Assembly (NCBI RefSeq): GCF_012027595.1 | Contig: NZ_SNUR01000003.1 | Location: 62,001 to 126,000, forward strand | Direction of reading: 5' to 3' | From: Thermococcus sp. Bubb.Bath | Lineage (GTDB): Archaea; Methanobacteriota_B; Thermococci; Thermococcales; Thermococcaceae | DNA: 64,000 nt | In this document: positions 37,403-46,775 of the stretch, one piece after another | Layout of the letters: every line of letters starts with the position of its first letter | How positions within the stretch are numbered: the first letter of the stretch is position 1 | Made by a program: the position numbers and the translations under genes | The notes under the pieces: model-generated | Told to the model about the DNA's origin: nothing | The model's database searches: none | The model's input: only the letters and a program-made list of their open reading frames with translations

Positions 37403-38253
37403 GGAAAACACTCCTCGCACTTTCTCTCGTCTTTTTCCTTTTACTGGCATCTTCATTAGTATTATGGGAACGACATGAAGCTACCACTTGCTTCAATACG
37501 CCTTCATGTGTTCTAAATAATGCGGGAATTAATGAGGGGATAATTCTCATGCAACACTACGGGAACGAGTGGAGGATAGCGGAGTACCAAAACGGAACCC
37601 TAACACTTCACGTCCTCAAGCTGAAGGGGAACATAATCCCAAAAGTGGAGCACCACGAAAAAAGCGTTAAAACGTACGCTGACTATTCGCCCCTCTCATT
37701 TGAAGCAAAAAGAGTTGGGAACCTCAAGGGTGTTAAAGAGGGACTATTAGTAAAGTCCAATGGCACAATAAGGATTTTTGAAGGAACTCTAAAATCTATC
37801 CCCTGTCGGGAATTCATAACCCTCTGTCCAGAGTGCAAGGCTGTCCTGGGGGATGGCTGGGAGCTCGTAAGGCTGGGACACACTAACGTCACTGGAGGAT
37901 ATCTTGTATTTCCATCGAAAGGCAAGTGTGCATCATCGTTCGTATTGAAAATTCTGCCTCACAATAGCACTCATGACGTTATAGAAATAGAGTATCCAAT
38001 CGGCACTGTCTACGGCTATGTTCCAAGGCTTAACTTGCCCCAGATTGGGCGCACAAAACCCCTAACCAATATTTCCCGGTACTTTGAGTCAGCTTGGGGA
38101 ATCCTCGTGATGAGCGGGGAAGTCGTCCTTAATCCCGATCCTTGGAACATTGTTGCTGAACTGGGAGAATGCAGAATGGTTTCCCAAATCACAATTTACA
38201 GCGATGGGAGTGTGAAAAGATATGACTATGGAAAACCATGCTGGAGAAGATAG
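37399..38253 (+). CDS. Anchored extracellular protein, family B copy 1
   Basis: A 284-residue protein with an N-terminal membrane helix (LLALSLVFFLLLASSLVLW), then an extracellular domain with NGT/NVT/NST sequons and several cysteines (CREFITLCPECKAVLG). It shares with family A the order Y-SPLSF...K.G..EGLLV, a VIEIEYPIGTVYGY strand and a C-terminus of the type IYSDGSVKRYDYGKPCWRR. Preceded by the tail remnant that carries its ribosome site. No known family recognised. Confidence 0.72.
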   Translation: MRKTLLALSLVFFLLLASSLVLWERHEATTCFNTPSCVLNNAGINEGIILMQHYGNEWRIAEYQNGTLTLHVLKLKGNIIPKVEHHEKSVKTYADYSPLSFEAKRVGNLKGVKEGLLVKSNGTIRIFEGTLKSIPCREFITLCPECKAVLGDGWELVRLGHTNVTGGYLVFPSKGKCASSFVLKILPHNSTHDVIEIEYPIGTVYGYVPRLNLPQIGRTKPLTNISRYFESAWGILVMSGEVVLNPDPWNIVAELGECRMVSQITIYSDGSVKRYDYGKPCWRR

Positions 38254-38280
38254 AATTTCCTTTTGAGGGGAGGTAACGCC

Positions 38281-38907
38281 ATGATGTCTAAGAAGTTCCT
38301 TCGACTAACCCCTCCAAGAGGGATTAGTGAAATGGACGACGTGCGCTGGGGTAGAACGCTTGCTCACGAGCTCGGACACTATGTCTTCTGGCTTGGAGAC
38401 GAGTACATGGACTGGCGGGGGAACTCTTACTATTGGGACTATATAACGTGCGATGACTTTGCATGTTATCCCGAGAGGGATGTGTACTATGCAGCTCCTG
38501 ACTCAGTTATGAAGAATGATTGGGTCTGGAGTGAGCTGAGCACTCCCAAAGATTATGAGGAATTTCACAAGTATTTAAACAACACGTACGGTGACTGGAA
38601 GCCCTACACTACGGATCAATGGGGGAACACTACCAGAACAAACGAAAATAGCGATGAAGTAGATCCAGGAATATGGCACTCATCAGCGTGGGAGACTGTT
38701 TACAAGATACTCACCGGCGATAACCTGAAGATAAAAGCGTGCATCCCACAAAAGGACTTTAATGTTAAGGGAAGCATCCCATGCAGTATGAAAACATTAG
38801 TTCTTGAGAACAAAATTTACTTAGATTTTACTCCAACCTCGGAATTTACTCCCAAAACAGGCCCCTACACAGGAGTCAGCTATTTCATGGAGGTGATCTG
38901 GGGGTGA
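38281..38907 (+). CDS. Orphan metallopeptidase catalytic domain
   Basis: 208 residues matching only the C-terminal catalytic third of the 32613 protein: RTLAHELGHYVFWLGDEYMDWRG, TDQWGNTTRTNENSDE, HSSAWETVYKILTG and the tail GPYTGVSYFMEVIWG. There is no signal peptide, Ig-like domain or calcium loop. The zinc motif HELGH is intact, so the fold may be active if produced or recombined onto the secreted N-terminus. GGGGAGGTAACGCC precedes ATG 38281, showing it can be translated. The sequence between motifs differs strongly from the large copy. Confidence 0.75.
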   Translation: MMSKKFLRLTPPRGISEMDDVRWGRTLAHELGHYVFWLGDEYMDWRGNSYYWDYITCDDFACYPERDVYYAAPDSVMKNDWVWSELSTPKDYEEFHKYLNNTYGDWKPYTTDQWGNTTRTNENSDEVDPGIWHSSAWETVYKILTGDNLKIKACIPQKDFNVKGSIPCSMKTLVLENKIYLDFTPTSEFTPKTGPYTGVSYFMEVIWG

Positions 38908-39839
38908 GGCAATTAACATGGCTTTCCCTCACCTTAATATTCCTCTTGCTTGCGGGTGGGTTTTACTACCTCTACAGAGAGAACGAGCAACTGAAAGATC
39001 CAGGATTCATCTACGAGCACTACCTCAAAACATACGAGGGCGAAAATTACAGTTTAATCGCGGTGCAGTACACGATCAAACCGGGATTCATCCTTCAAGG
39101 GGAATACCACTGGAAGATTTACCTGTACGGAAACCACGAACTCGTTGAGCTCAGAGTAGACCCCAGAAACAGGCATGCGAAAAACTACCCTACAATCTTG
39201 GATTACTCCACGATTAGCGCGCCGATAGAGAGCTTTAGAGAACTGACTCCACCAACTGGAGAGTACTCAACGTGGATCTACGTTCCCAAGGGGAATGAAC
39301 TGAGTGAATACCCCGGCGGATGCATAAAACTTGGAGAAGCTTTGGACAACGAAACTATGAAGCTAGTAAACTCAACGTTCAGAGATACTCCCATAAAATC
39401 CCCCGGAAACCTTGAACTTGTGAGGACTGCGCCTACTGAAGGGGTCTTAATATTTCAATACTACAAGGACTGCGACTGCTCGGGCACGTGGCTCATAGTT
39501 AAACCGCATAACGAAAGCCGGGATCTGGTGCAGGTAATCTATCCTTGGGGGAGAGTGGAGGGTTATTCCCCCGTATTGGAGCTAGAAGCCTTCAACGGCA
39601 CTCATTACTCGAAACTCGCCAGCAAACTGGAAAACAAGTACTGTGCATTCCTCGGAGGTATCATTGTAAACTCAACTGGGATATATGTAAACCCCAACGC
39701 AGAAGAGGCGTTTGAAAAAGTAGCAAGGGGTGCTAAGAGGGACAAGAGGTGTTTTCTAATCCCCACTATCACCATCTACGCAAACGGGACTATAAGAGAA
39801 GGAGGAATAGGCACCCAGTGGTGTTTTTGGAGGTATTAG
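38904..39839 (+). CDS. Anchored extracellular protein, family A copy 3
   Basis: A 311-residue family A member: anchor (LSLTLIFLLLAGGFYYLY), KDPGFIYEHYLKTYEGEN, CSGTWLIVKPHNESRDLVQV, NSTGIYVNPNAEEAFEK and the end YANGTIREGGIGTQWCFWR. It is more diverged from copies 1 and 2 than they are from each other, just as the orphan peptidase domain before it is diverged. GTG 38904 overlaps the orphan's stop, and the ribosome site lies in the tail codons MEVIWG. Confidence 0.74.
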   Translation: MRQLTWLSLTLIFLLLAGGFYYLYRENEQLKDPGFIYEHYLKTYEGENYSLIAVQYTIKPGFILQGEYHWKIYLYGNHELVELRVDPRNRHAKNYPTILDYSTISAPIESFRELTPPTGEYSTWIYVPKGNELSEYPGGCIKLGEALDNETMKLVNSTFRDTPIKSPGNLELVRTAPTEGVLIFQYYKDCDCSGTWLIVKPHNESRDLVQVIYPWGRVEGYSPVLELEAFNGTHYSKLASKLENKYCAFLGGIIVNSTGIYVNPNAEEAFEKVARGAKRDKRCFLIPTITIYANGTIREGGIGTQWCFWRY

Positions 39840-39850
39840 GAGGGGTTAAA

Positions 39851-40759
39851 TTGAAAAGAAAGTTCTTCGCTGTTTCCATTCTTTTCCTTTTCCTGATCGG
39901 GTACTTGGCTTATCTTAACTCTCTCCCTCAAGCAGTTAGGGCTTATAAAATGGCGAGGATTCCAGAGAACGAGCAACTCATTGCCGTTTACCACGATACA
40001 GGCTTCTGGCAGTTTGCAACCTATGATCCAGAATCCAAAAAGCTGAAGGTTTACGCTATCAACTCAGAGAACCCAATTTTGCCATGGAGGAACGTTAAAA
40101 GCGTTGAGACACCCTTAAACTACTCCCCACTAGCACTCGACCTAAAACTCCTCAAAAAAACACCCAAAGAGACACCAGCACTCCTCTTCAACGGAAGATG
40201 GTACACAAAAGAGAACCCACCAAAATTCCCGAGAGTGGAGGATGTGAACGGGGAATTTCGGGATAAACCATTGAGGAGCCTTACTGCCTGCTGGGCTGGG
40301 AGAGAATTATGGGTCGGGAGAATACGACTCGTGGGGGGAGATGCAGTCTACGGGTCAGTCGGCCCAGGAAAGGTACTGGCCATCCCAAGTTTGGAGGAAA
40401 ACCCCGGAGAAAATTTTGTATGGTACGCCGAAGTCACCGTCAACAACGAAACCTCTATGTATGATGCTCTTTATCCTGGCAATGTCAGAATCACAGGGCG
40501 CGGGAAGGCGACCGACTTAAGACCTTTCCGCTTGACAGACAAAACCGTGAGTACTGGGCTTAGAGCTCTTGAATCCATAAGAGAAGCACAAACGGCATTT
40601 ATTAGTTTGGTGTACTATGAAAACCCTGACGGCTCAGGGGCTCACGCCGGCTTTATGGCCCTCACTAGATATTGGAAGGGTATATCCATGAAAACAGAAC
40701 TTCCACACACATACTCCACGGTGGAGGGCACGGGCATCCCAGCAAACATAACCGGATAG
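39851..40759 (+). CDS. Anchored extracellular protein, family B copy 2
   Basis: A 302-residue family B member: anchor (FFAVSILFLFLIGYLAYL), AYKMARIPENEQLIAVYHD, FWQFATYDPESKKLKVYAI, LNYSPLALDLKLLKKTPKET. The start is taken as TTG 39851, preceded by AGGAGGGGTT; no ATG fits. Unlike other members it is not preceded by a peptidase tail, and its C-terminus (TYSTVEGTGIPANITG) lacks the NGT...WC.RR ending, so the end may be altered. Confidence 0.68.
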   Translation: MKRKFFAVSILFLFLIGYLAYLNSLPQAVRAYKMARIPENEQLIAVYHDTGFWQFATYDPESKKLKVYAINSENPILPWRNVKSVETPLNYSPLALDLKLLKKTPKETPALLFNGRWYTKENPPKFPRVEDVNGEFRDKPLRSLTACWAGRELWVGRIRLVGGDAVYGSVGPGKVLAIPSLEENPGENFVWYAEVTVNNETSMYDALYPGNVRITGRGKATDLRPFRLTDKTVSTGLRALESIREAQTAFISLVYYENPDGSGAHAGFMALTRYWKGISMKTELPHTYSTVEGTGIPANITG

Positions 40760-40791
40760 TGAGGTAGTGGCCGGCCAATTGAGAGGGTTAG

Positions 40792-40986
40792 ATGTCGAAG
40801 AAGCTCATTCTTGGAATACTTTTCCTCCTTTTTCTTTCTTTTTCCGCGTACAACACTCCCCCCATCACAACCCTTCTTGCCTTTCCCTCAAAACTCTGCA
40901 AGGGGTCCATGCAAAGGTTTATAAAACGTCCCCAGAAAAACCCTTCAGTCCCTCAGGGAGTGTTAAAGGCTAATTATCAGAGGTGA
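40792..40986 (+). pseudogene. Truncated family B-like anchor
   Basis: The start KKLILGILFLLFLSFSAYNT resembles the membrane anchors of the five proteins upstream, after which the frame runs into unrelated low-quality sequence (TPPITTLLAFPSKLCKGS) that includes the rpl37ae promoter. It is best read as a decayed last member of the cluster. Confidence 0.5.
40918..40925 (+). promoter_or_regulatory. Promoter of rpl37ae-rpoP
   Basis: TTTATAAA preceded by a GCAAAG BRE. Transcription should start near 40947, about 45 bases before the rpl37ae ATG. It marks the right boundary of the accessory cluster. Confidence 0.75.
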
Positions 40987-40991
40987 TGCTC

Positions 40992-41252
40992 ATGGGAAGG
41001 ACTACTAAGGTTGGTTCCGCTGGAAGGTTCGGTCCCAGGTACGGTCTCAAGATAAGGAGAAGGGTCGCGGCCGTTGAGGCCAAAATGAAGCAGAAGCACG
41101 TTTGCCCAGTCTGCGGCAGCAAGGCTGTTAGGAGAATAAGCACCGGCATATGGCAGTGCCAGAAGTGCGGTGCAACCTTCGCCGGAGGCGCCTACCTGCC
41201 AACCACCCCGGCCGGAAAGGTCGCGAAGCGCATAGTCGCTTCGAAGGCCTGA
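40992..41252 (+). CDS. rpl37ae: Ribosomal protein eL43 (L37Ae)
   Basis: An 86-residue large-subunit protein with the start [18 protein letters not shown] and a zinc ribbon (CPVCGSKAV...[11 protein letters not shown]). ATG 40992 follows GAGGTGATGCTC; in-frame GTG 40983 and ATG 40986 lie in or next to that site. It is followed 24 bases later by rpoP. Confidence 0.96.
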   Translation: MGRTTKVGSAGRFGPRYGLKIRRRVAAVEAKMKQKHVCPVCGSKAVRRISTGIWQCQKCGATFAGGAYLPTTPAGKVAKRIVASKA

Positions 41253-41276
41253 TCCTTTTCCCTTCGGGTGATGGGA

Positions 41277-41426
41277 ATGGTGAAGGCTATTTACCGCTGT
41301 GCGAAGTGTGGAAGGGAGGTAGAGCTCGACCTCGAAACCGCGAGGGAAGTCCGCTGCCCCTACTGTGGCAGCAAGATACTCTACAAGCCGAGGCCAAAGG
41401 TGGCCAGGCGCGTTAAGGCCATCTGA
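41277..41426 (+). CDS. rpoP: RNA polymerase subunit P (Rpb12-like)
   Basis: A 49-residue zinc-ribbon subunit of RNA polymerase. Sequence read from the DNA: MVKAIYRCAKCGREVEL, then VRCPYCGSKILYKPRP, ending in a basic RRVKAI tail; the four zinc cysteines are present. ATG 41277 follows CGGGTGATGG. Cotranscribed with rpl37ae, the usual pairing in Thermococcales. Convergent with sfsA. Confidence 0.95.
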   Translation: MVKAIYRCAKCGREVELDLETAREVRCPYCGSKILYKPRPKVARRVKAI

Positions 41427-41430
41427 CTGC

Positions 41431-42144
41431 CTACACCTCAATTTCCAATTCTGGACTCTCCAGGGTTATCTCTCCGCTGGGCAACAGCGCAATGCTCAGT
41501 GCATGGATTTCAACCCCCACTTTCTTGGCCTCTTTTAGGAGCTTCGCTATCTCTGGATCCCCCTTCGCGTAGGGTTTGAACTTCTCAACGCCGGGCATCG
41601 CACCGATGAAGAATATCATCGCCCCCTCTCCAGCCTTTGAAAGGCCTATGAGCTCTCTTATGTGCTTCTGCCCCCTCACCGATGGGCAGTCGGGGTACAT
41701 CGCGTACTCTCCCCTCTCGCCACTCCTAAGGACGGCGCTCTTCATCTCGGCGTAGATTTCACCGCTGGGACACTCGAAGAGATAATCCAGACGGGATTTT
41801 CCAACGGTTATTTCCTTCCTCTTTATGGAACAATCCTTTAGCCAGGGAACCAAACCGAGCCCAACGGCCCTTTCAAAGGCCCTTGCCTGCGTTCTCGTGT
41901 CTATTATTGCTCCCTTTCCACCGGGCTCCTCAAAGGCCACCAAAACGAAGTCCGTCTTTCCGCCGCCCTTAGACGTGCAGAAGGCTCTTCTGCCCTTAAC
42001 CATGAACTCCTCCAGCCGGCCGGTGTTGGTGATTAGGGCTTTCCTGGTTTCGCCGTTTACCTCGACAAGGGCGACGAAGCGGTTGAGTCTTTCGATGAAG
42101 GTGCACGGAACGATGTTAAGGGTTAGCAGCACTGGTTCCGTCAT
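41431..42144 (-). CDS. sfsA: SfsA family DNA-binding/nuclease-fold protein
   Basis: A 237-residue member of the SfsA family, with an N-terminal OB-like domain (CTFIERLNRFVALVEVNG, NTGRLEEFM) and a C-terminal PD-(D/E)xK nuclease-like core (SRLDYLFECPSGEIYAEMKSAVL, with Asp, Glu and Lys in register). The bacterial member was named for sugar fermentation stimulation; the archaeal role is unknown. ATG 42144 is about 26 bases from a TATA box (42167-42174), so the message is probably leaderless. Confidence 0.88.
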   Translation of the reverse strand: MTEPVLLTLNIVPCTFIERLNRFVALVEVNGETRKALITNTGRLEEFMVKGRRAFCTSKGGGKTDFVLVAFEEPGGKGAIIDTRTQARAFERAVGLGLVPWLKDCSIKRKEITVGKSRLDYLFECPSGEIYAEMKSAVLRSGERGEYAMYPDCPSVRGQKHIRELIGLSKAGEGAMIFFIGAMPGVEKFKPYAKGDPEIAKLLKEAKKVGVEIHALSIALLPSGEITLESPELEIEV

Positions 42145-42166
42145 GGTAAAACTACACCGAAAGACG

Positions 42167-42174
42167 TTTTTAAC
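42167..42174. promoter_or_regulatory. TATA region shared by divergent sfsA and 42203 genes
   Basis: TTTTTAAC. It lies 26 bases from the sfsA ATG on one side and about 33 bases from the ATG at 42203 on the other, and no other TATA-like box lies in the 58-base gap. It probably drives both directions. Confidence 0.55.
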
Positions 42175-42202
42175 TTTGGGGGCAATTCCCCGTGGTGATA
42201 GA

Positions 42203-42802
42203 ATGATACCGGAGGAGTTCATCAAATATGCCTTCGAGGAGAGGGTGGCTGGAATAAGAAAACTGGCCGAGGGGAAGTTTGACCCCTCCGTTCTGCTCGG
42301 CTTCACGAGGCACAACCCGGCGATAATAACCTGCGGAGGGGCCGGGCCGAACGGGTCGATCAAGGGGATAGGCTTCATTCACAAGGAGGGATACCTGAAA
42401 GAAACCCTCCAGAAGCTCAGGGATGAGCTTAAGAGGCCCTACACCCCCAGGGAAGCCCTCAGCTTTCTCCTCAACGAGATCTACGTGAGGGAGAAGGTTG
42501 ACTTCACCAAGCTGGTGTCCCTCGAACTTGCCAAAAAGCACACGTGGACGAACGTCACGGGAGGAAGCAGAGAAGCGACTGTGCTCTTCTTCACTCCTCC
42601 GAGCACTTCCTATGAGGTTCGGTGTGAGGTTGAAGTTCATGAGGATGATGAAGTCTGGGAGTACACCAACGCCGTCCACGACACGTTCCACAGACCGGAG
42701 AAGCCAAGGGACTGGAGCAGGACGCCGGCCTATCTCTTCAAAATCAGGGAGATCTACGACAACGGAGAGAGGGCGATGGGGGTGAGGATTTACCCCACCT
42801 AA
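42203..42802 (+). CDS. Conserved-looking cytosolic protein, unassigned
   Basis: A 199-residue soluble protein I do not recognise. The N-terminal half is helical and contains a Gly-rich turn (TCGGAGPNGSIKGIGFIHKEG); the C-terminal half has strands with THTWTN-like and VRCEVEVHEDDEVWEYTNAVHD segments. There is no signal peptide or membrane helix. Codon use matches the core genes. GTGGTGATAG serves as ribosome site before ATG 42203. Confidence 0.65.
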   Translation: MIPEEFIKYAFEERVAGIRKLAEGKFDPSVLLGFTRHNPAIITCGGAGPNGSIKGIGFIHKEGYLKETLQKLRDELKRPYTPREALSFLLNEIYVREKVDFTKLVSLELAKKHTWTNVTGGSREATVLFFTPPSTSYEVRCEVEVHEDDEVWEYTNAVHDTFHRPEKPRDWSRTPAYLFKIREIYDNGERAMGVRIYPT

Positions 42803-42831
42803 AACCTTAAATATCTCCGCAGGAACATTAA

Positions 42832-44287
<1,456 letters not shown>

Positions 44288-44371
44288 CGTAGCTGGATTG
44301 GGCTGATAGTTAAAAAGTTTTGGCAAAGGGTTAAAAGTTCCAGTCGTGATGGAATGGAGAGGAGAGAACCC

Positions 44372-46282
44372 ATGGAGTACTTCCCGTACGAGAGCCCAAG
44401 GGCGCACCAGGAGGAGTTCATACGGATCGTTGATGACGTCGTGAGAAACGGAGAGAACGCTATAATCGAGGCCCCAACGGGCTTTGGAAAGACGATAAGT
44501 GTTCTGGCTGGAGTCCTTCCCCATGCGAAAGAGATGGGCTACAAAGTCCTCTATTTAGCAAGAACCCACCGTCAGATGGACAGGGTCATCGAGGAGCTCA
44601 AGGCGATAAACGGCAAGAGCCCGGTTTCCGGGGTGGAGCTGAGGAGCAGGAAGGAGCTCTGCCTCCACAACTACCTGCGCGAGTACACGGGCGACGCATA
44701 CACCGCGATGGTCGTATGCAAGAACCTGAAGAAGAGCGGCAAGTGCCCCTTCTACGAGAACGAGAAGAAGAAAAAGGAGGAATTTGAGGAAGTGGCGAGG
44801 TTTTTCCTCCGGGAACCCAGTCACCCCTCCGAGATACTGAGCTACGCCGAAACGCTTGAGCTCTGCCCATACGACCTGACGAGAAAGGTGGCGGAGAAAG
44901 CCGACGTCATAGTGGCCAGTTATCTCTACATGATCTCCCCCGGCATAAGGAAAGCCTTCCTCGACGGGCTGGGCCTCCAGTACGAAGACCTGATAGTAAT
45001 ATTCGATGAGGCTCACAACCTCCCTGACCAGACGATATCGGCCCTGAGCGACAGGTTGAGCATCCACACCCTCAACAGGGCGATAAAAGAAGCCGACGAG
45101 TATGGCGAGAACGAGATAGCGAATTTCCTGAGCATACTGGGCAGGGGGCTTGAGATACTGTTCCAGGAAAAGCTCTCAAACAGGGACGTTCATGAGACCC
45201 CGATTCAGCCGGAGCTCGTCTTCTCCCACGTTCTGAGCGTCCTCGGAATCAACGCCCGCTACCTGGTAAAAACCCTCAACGAGATGGTCTCGGTTGGGGA
45301 CTCCATAAGGGAGGACAGGATAAACAAGAACGAGCCCCCGAGGAGCTACATCGGGAGAACCGGTGAGTTCCTCCTTCTCTGGCTCTCGCTCATTGGAAGG
45401 GACGATTACCTCTTTCTGATGACGCGAGACAGGGGATTGAGCCTTGAGCTCGTCGCCCTCGACCCTTCAAAGGCCCTGGGCTTCATAAAGGACGTCCAGA
45501 GTGCAATCTTCATGTCCGGGACGCTCACACCGCTCGAGGCTTTCCGCGACGTTATGGGAGTAAGCAACGCGAGGCTGAGGAAGTTCCCGAGGATGATAAA
45601 GAGGGAAAACGCCCTCGTGCTCGTCGCCAAGGACGTCTCCACGAGGGGGGCCGAGAGGTCGCTTGAGGTGTACAGGAGAACGGCAGACTACATAGTGGAG
45701 GCCGCGAAGATAATCCCCAAGAACGTCGGGGTCTTCACGGCCTCGTACGAGGTTCTGCAGGGGCTGCTCTCAACCAACCTCCAGGTGAGGCTTGAGGAGA
45801 CCGGAAAGGCGGTCTTCATCGAAAAACAGGGGGTTTCCTCCAAGGAGAACGACCTCATGGTGGCCCAGTTCAAGGCCCACGCGAAGGCCAACGGGGCGGT
45901 TCTGCTCGGCGTGATGGGGGGCAGGAACAGCGAGGGGCAGGACTACTCCGGGGACGAGATGAACGGGGTCATCCTGGTGGGTCTGCCGTACGCACGCCCG
46001 ACCCCTAGGACCGAGGCCCAGGTGAGGTACTTTGAGAAGAAGTTCCCTGGAAAGGGGCGCTACTACGGCTATTACCTACCAGCGCACAGGAAACTCGTCC
46101 AGGCAGCGGGAAGGGTGCACCGTTCGGCAGAGGAGAAGGGGAGCATAGTGATCCTCGATTACAGGGCCATGTGGAGCAACATCAAAAAGGACTTCCCGGA
46201 CTGGCTCAAGGAGGGGATAAAACCGGTCGACCTCGCCAGAATGAGGCTCTATCTGCGGCGGTTCTGGGCTAACGGACGGTGA
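44372..46282 (+). CDS. XPD/Rad3-family iron-sulfur helicase
   Basis: A 636-residue 5'-3' DNA helicase of nucleotide excision repair type. Motif I APTGFGKT, motif II DEAH, and motif VI region QAAGRVHRSAEEKG are clear. The 4Fe-4S domain cysteines appear in order (KELCLH, VVCKNLKKSGKCPF, LELCPYD). ATG 44372 is chosen because the sequence then begins at the family Q-motif region (YFPYESPRAHQEEF), with GAGAGGAGAG upstream. The end overlaps the convergent small gene by 14 bases. Confidence 0.93.
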   Translation: MEYFPYESPRAHQEEFIRIVDDVVRNGENAIIEAPTGFGKTISVLAGVLPHAKEMGYKVLYLARTHRQMDRVIEELKAINGKSPVSGVELRSRKELCLHNYLREYTGDAYTAMVVCKNLKKSGKCPFYENEKKKKEEFEEVARFFLREPSHPSEILSYAETLELCPYDLTRKVAEKADVIVASYLYMISPGIRKAFLDGLGLQYEDLIVIFDEAHNLPDQTISALSDRLSIHTLNRAIKEADEYGENEIANFLSILGRGLEILFQEKLSNRDVHETPIQPELVFSHVLSVLGINARYLVKTLNEMVSVGDSIREDRINKNEPPRSYIGRTGEFLLLWLSLIGRDDYLFLMTRDRGLSLELVALDPSKALGFIKDVQSAIFMSGTLTPLEAFRDVMGVSNARLRKFPRMIKRENALVLVAKDVSTRGAERSLEVYRRTADYIVEAAKIIPKNVGVFTASYEVLQGLLSTNLQVRLEETGKAVFIEKQGVSSKENDLMVAQFKAHAKANGAVLLGVMGGRNSEGQDYSGDEMNGVILVGLPYARPTPRTEAQVRYFEKKFPGKGRYYGYYLPAHRKLVQAAGRVHRSAEEKGSIVILDYRAMWSNIKKDFPDWLKEGIKPVDLARMRLYLRRFWANGR

Positions 46283-46631
46283 ATTCCTTCTCCACCCTCA
46301 CCTTCGCCCCCTCGACGTAGGCGAATTTAACGATTCTGTACCTGCCGGGGGGAAGCTCGACCGGGAGCTTCTGCTCAACAGTTTCTCCGGGCACAAGGAC
46401 GATTCTCCTCTCCACGAAAACAATTCCGGGATCCCTGCGATGCCAGAAACCTAAATACTCGTACAGCTCCACTTCGTTGGTAATCTCCACCTTGACAGTG
46501 TTGGGGTTGGAGATTCGGAGAACCAGCTCACCCTTCCTGGGTGTCACATCGATGTCAAGCTCAACCTGAGGAGGGGTGCCATAAGGTATGACGCCGAACC
46601 TCTCGTTCCCGGGAACCTTAACGATCTTCAT
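46269..46631 (-). CDS. Small beta-sandwich-like protein, unassigned
   Basis: 120 residues with alternating strands suggestive of an Ig-like or MSP-like fold: VELDIDVTPRKGELVLRISN, TVKVEITNEVELYE, LVPGETVEQKLPVELPPGRY, VRVEKEFTVR. No signal peptide is present, so it is probably cytosolic. Not a family I can name. It overlaps the XPD gene end by 14 bases (convergent). Confidence 0.6.
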   Translation of the reverse strand: MKIVKVPGNERFGVIPYGTPPQVELDIDVTPRKGELVLRISNPNTVKVEITNEVELYEYLGFWHRRDPGIVFVERRIVLVPGETVEQKLPVELPPGRYRIVKFAYVEGAKVRVEKEFTVR

Positions 46632-46672
46632 CAACTGAAAAGTTGCGTTTCTTCCGATAAAATTTTCGGTGG

Positions 46673-46740
46673 TGTGCCCCCTGGGAGCGAAGGGGACTCA
46701 CGGCTCGCCTCGCGCTCATCCCCCGCGGTTTCCAGGGGGC
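46673..46740 (-). ncRNA. Probable H/ACA guide RNA
   Basis: On the minus strand a 9-bp perfect GC-rich stem (GCCCCCTGG at 46740-46732 with CCAGGGGGC at 46684-46676) encloses an internal loop (AAACCGC on one side, TTCGCTC on the other), an upper stem (GGGG/CCCC), and an apical part with TGA and GTGAG elements like the L7Ae-binding K-turn/K-loop. The stem is followed directly by ACA (46675-46673). The total of 68 bases and the stem-pocket-stem-ACA order match archaeal H/ACA sRNAs. The pseudouridylation target is not identified. No ORF covers it. Confidence 0.72.
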
Positions 46741-46775
46741 AAGAAAAGTTATGGAAAAGAGCCTGAAAAAGTTTC

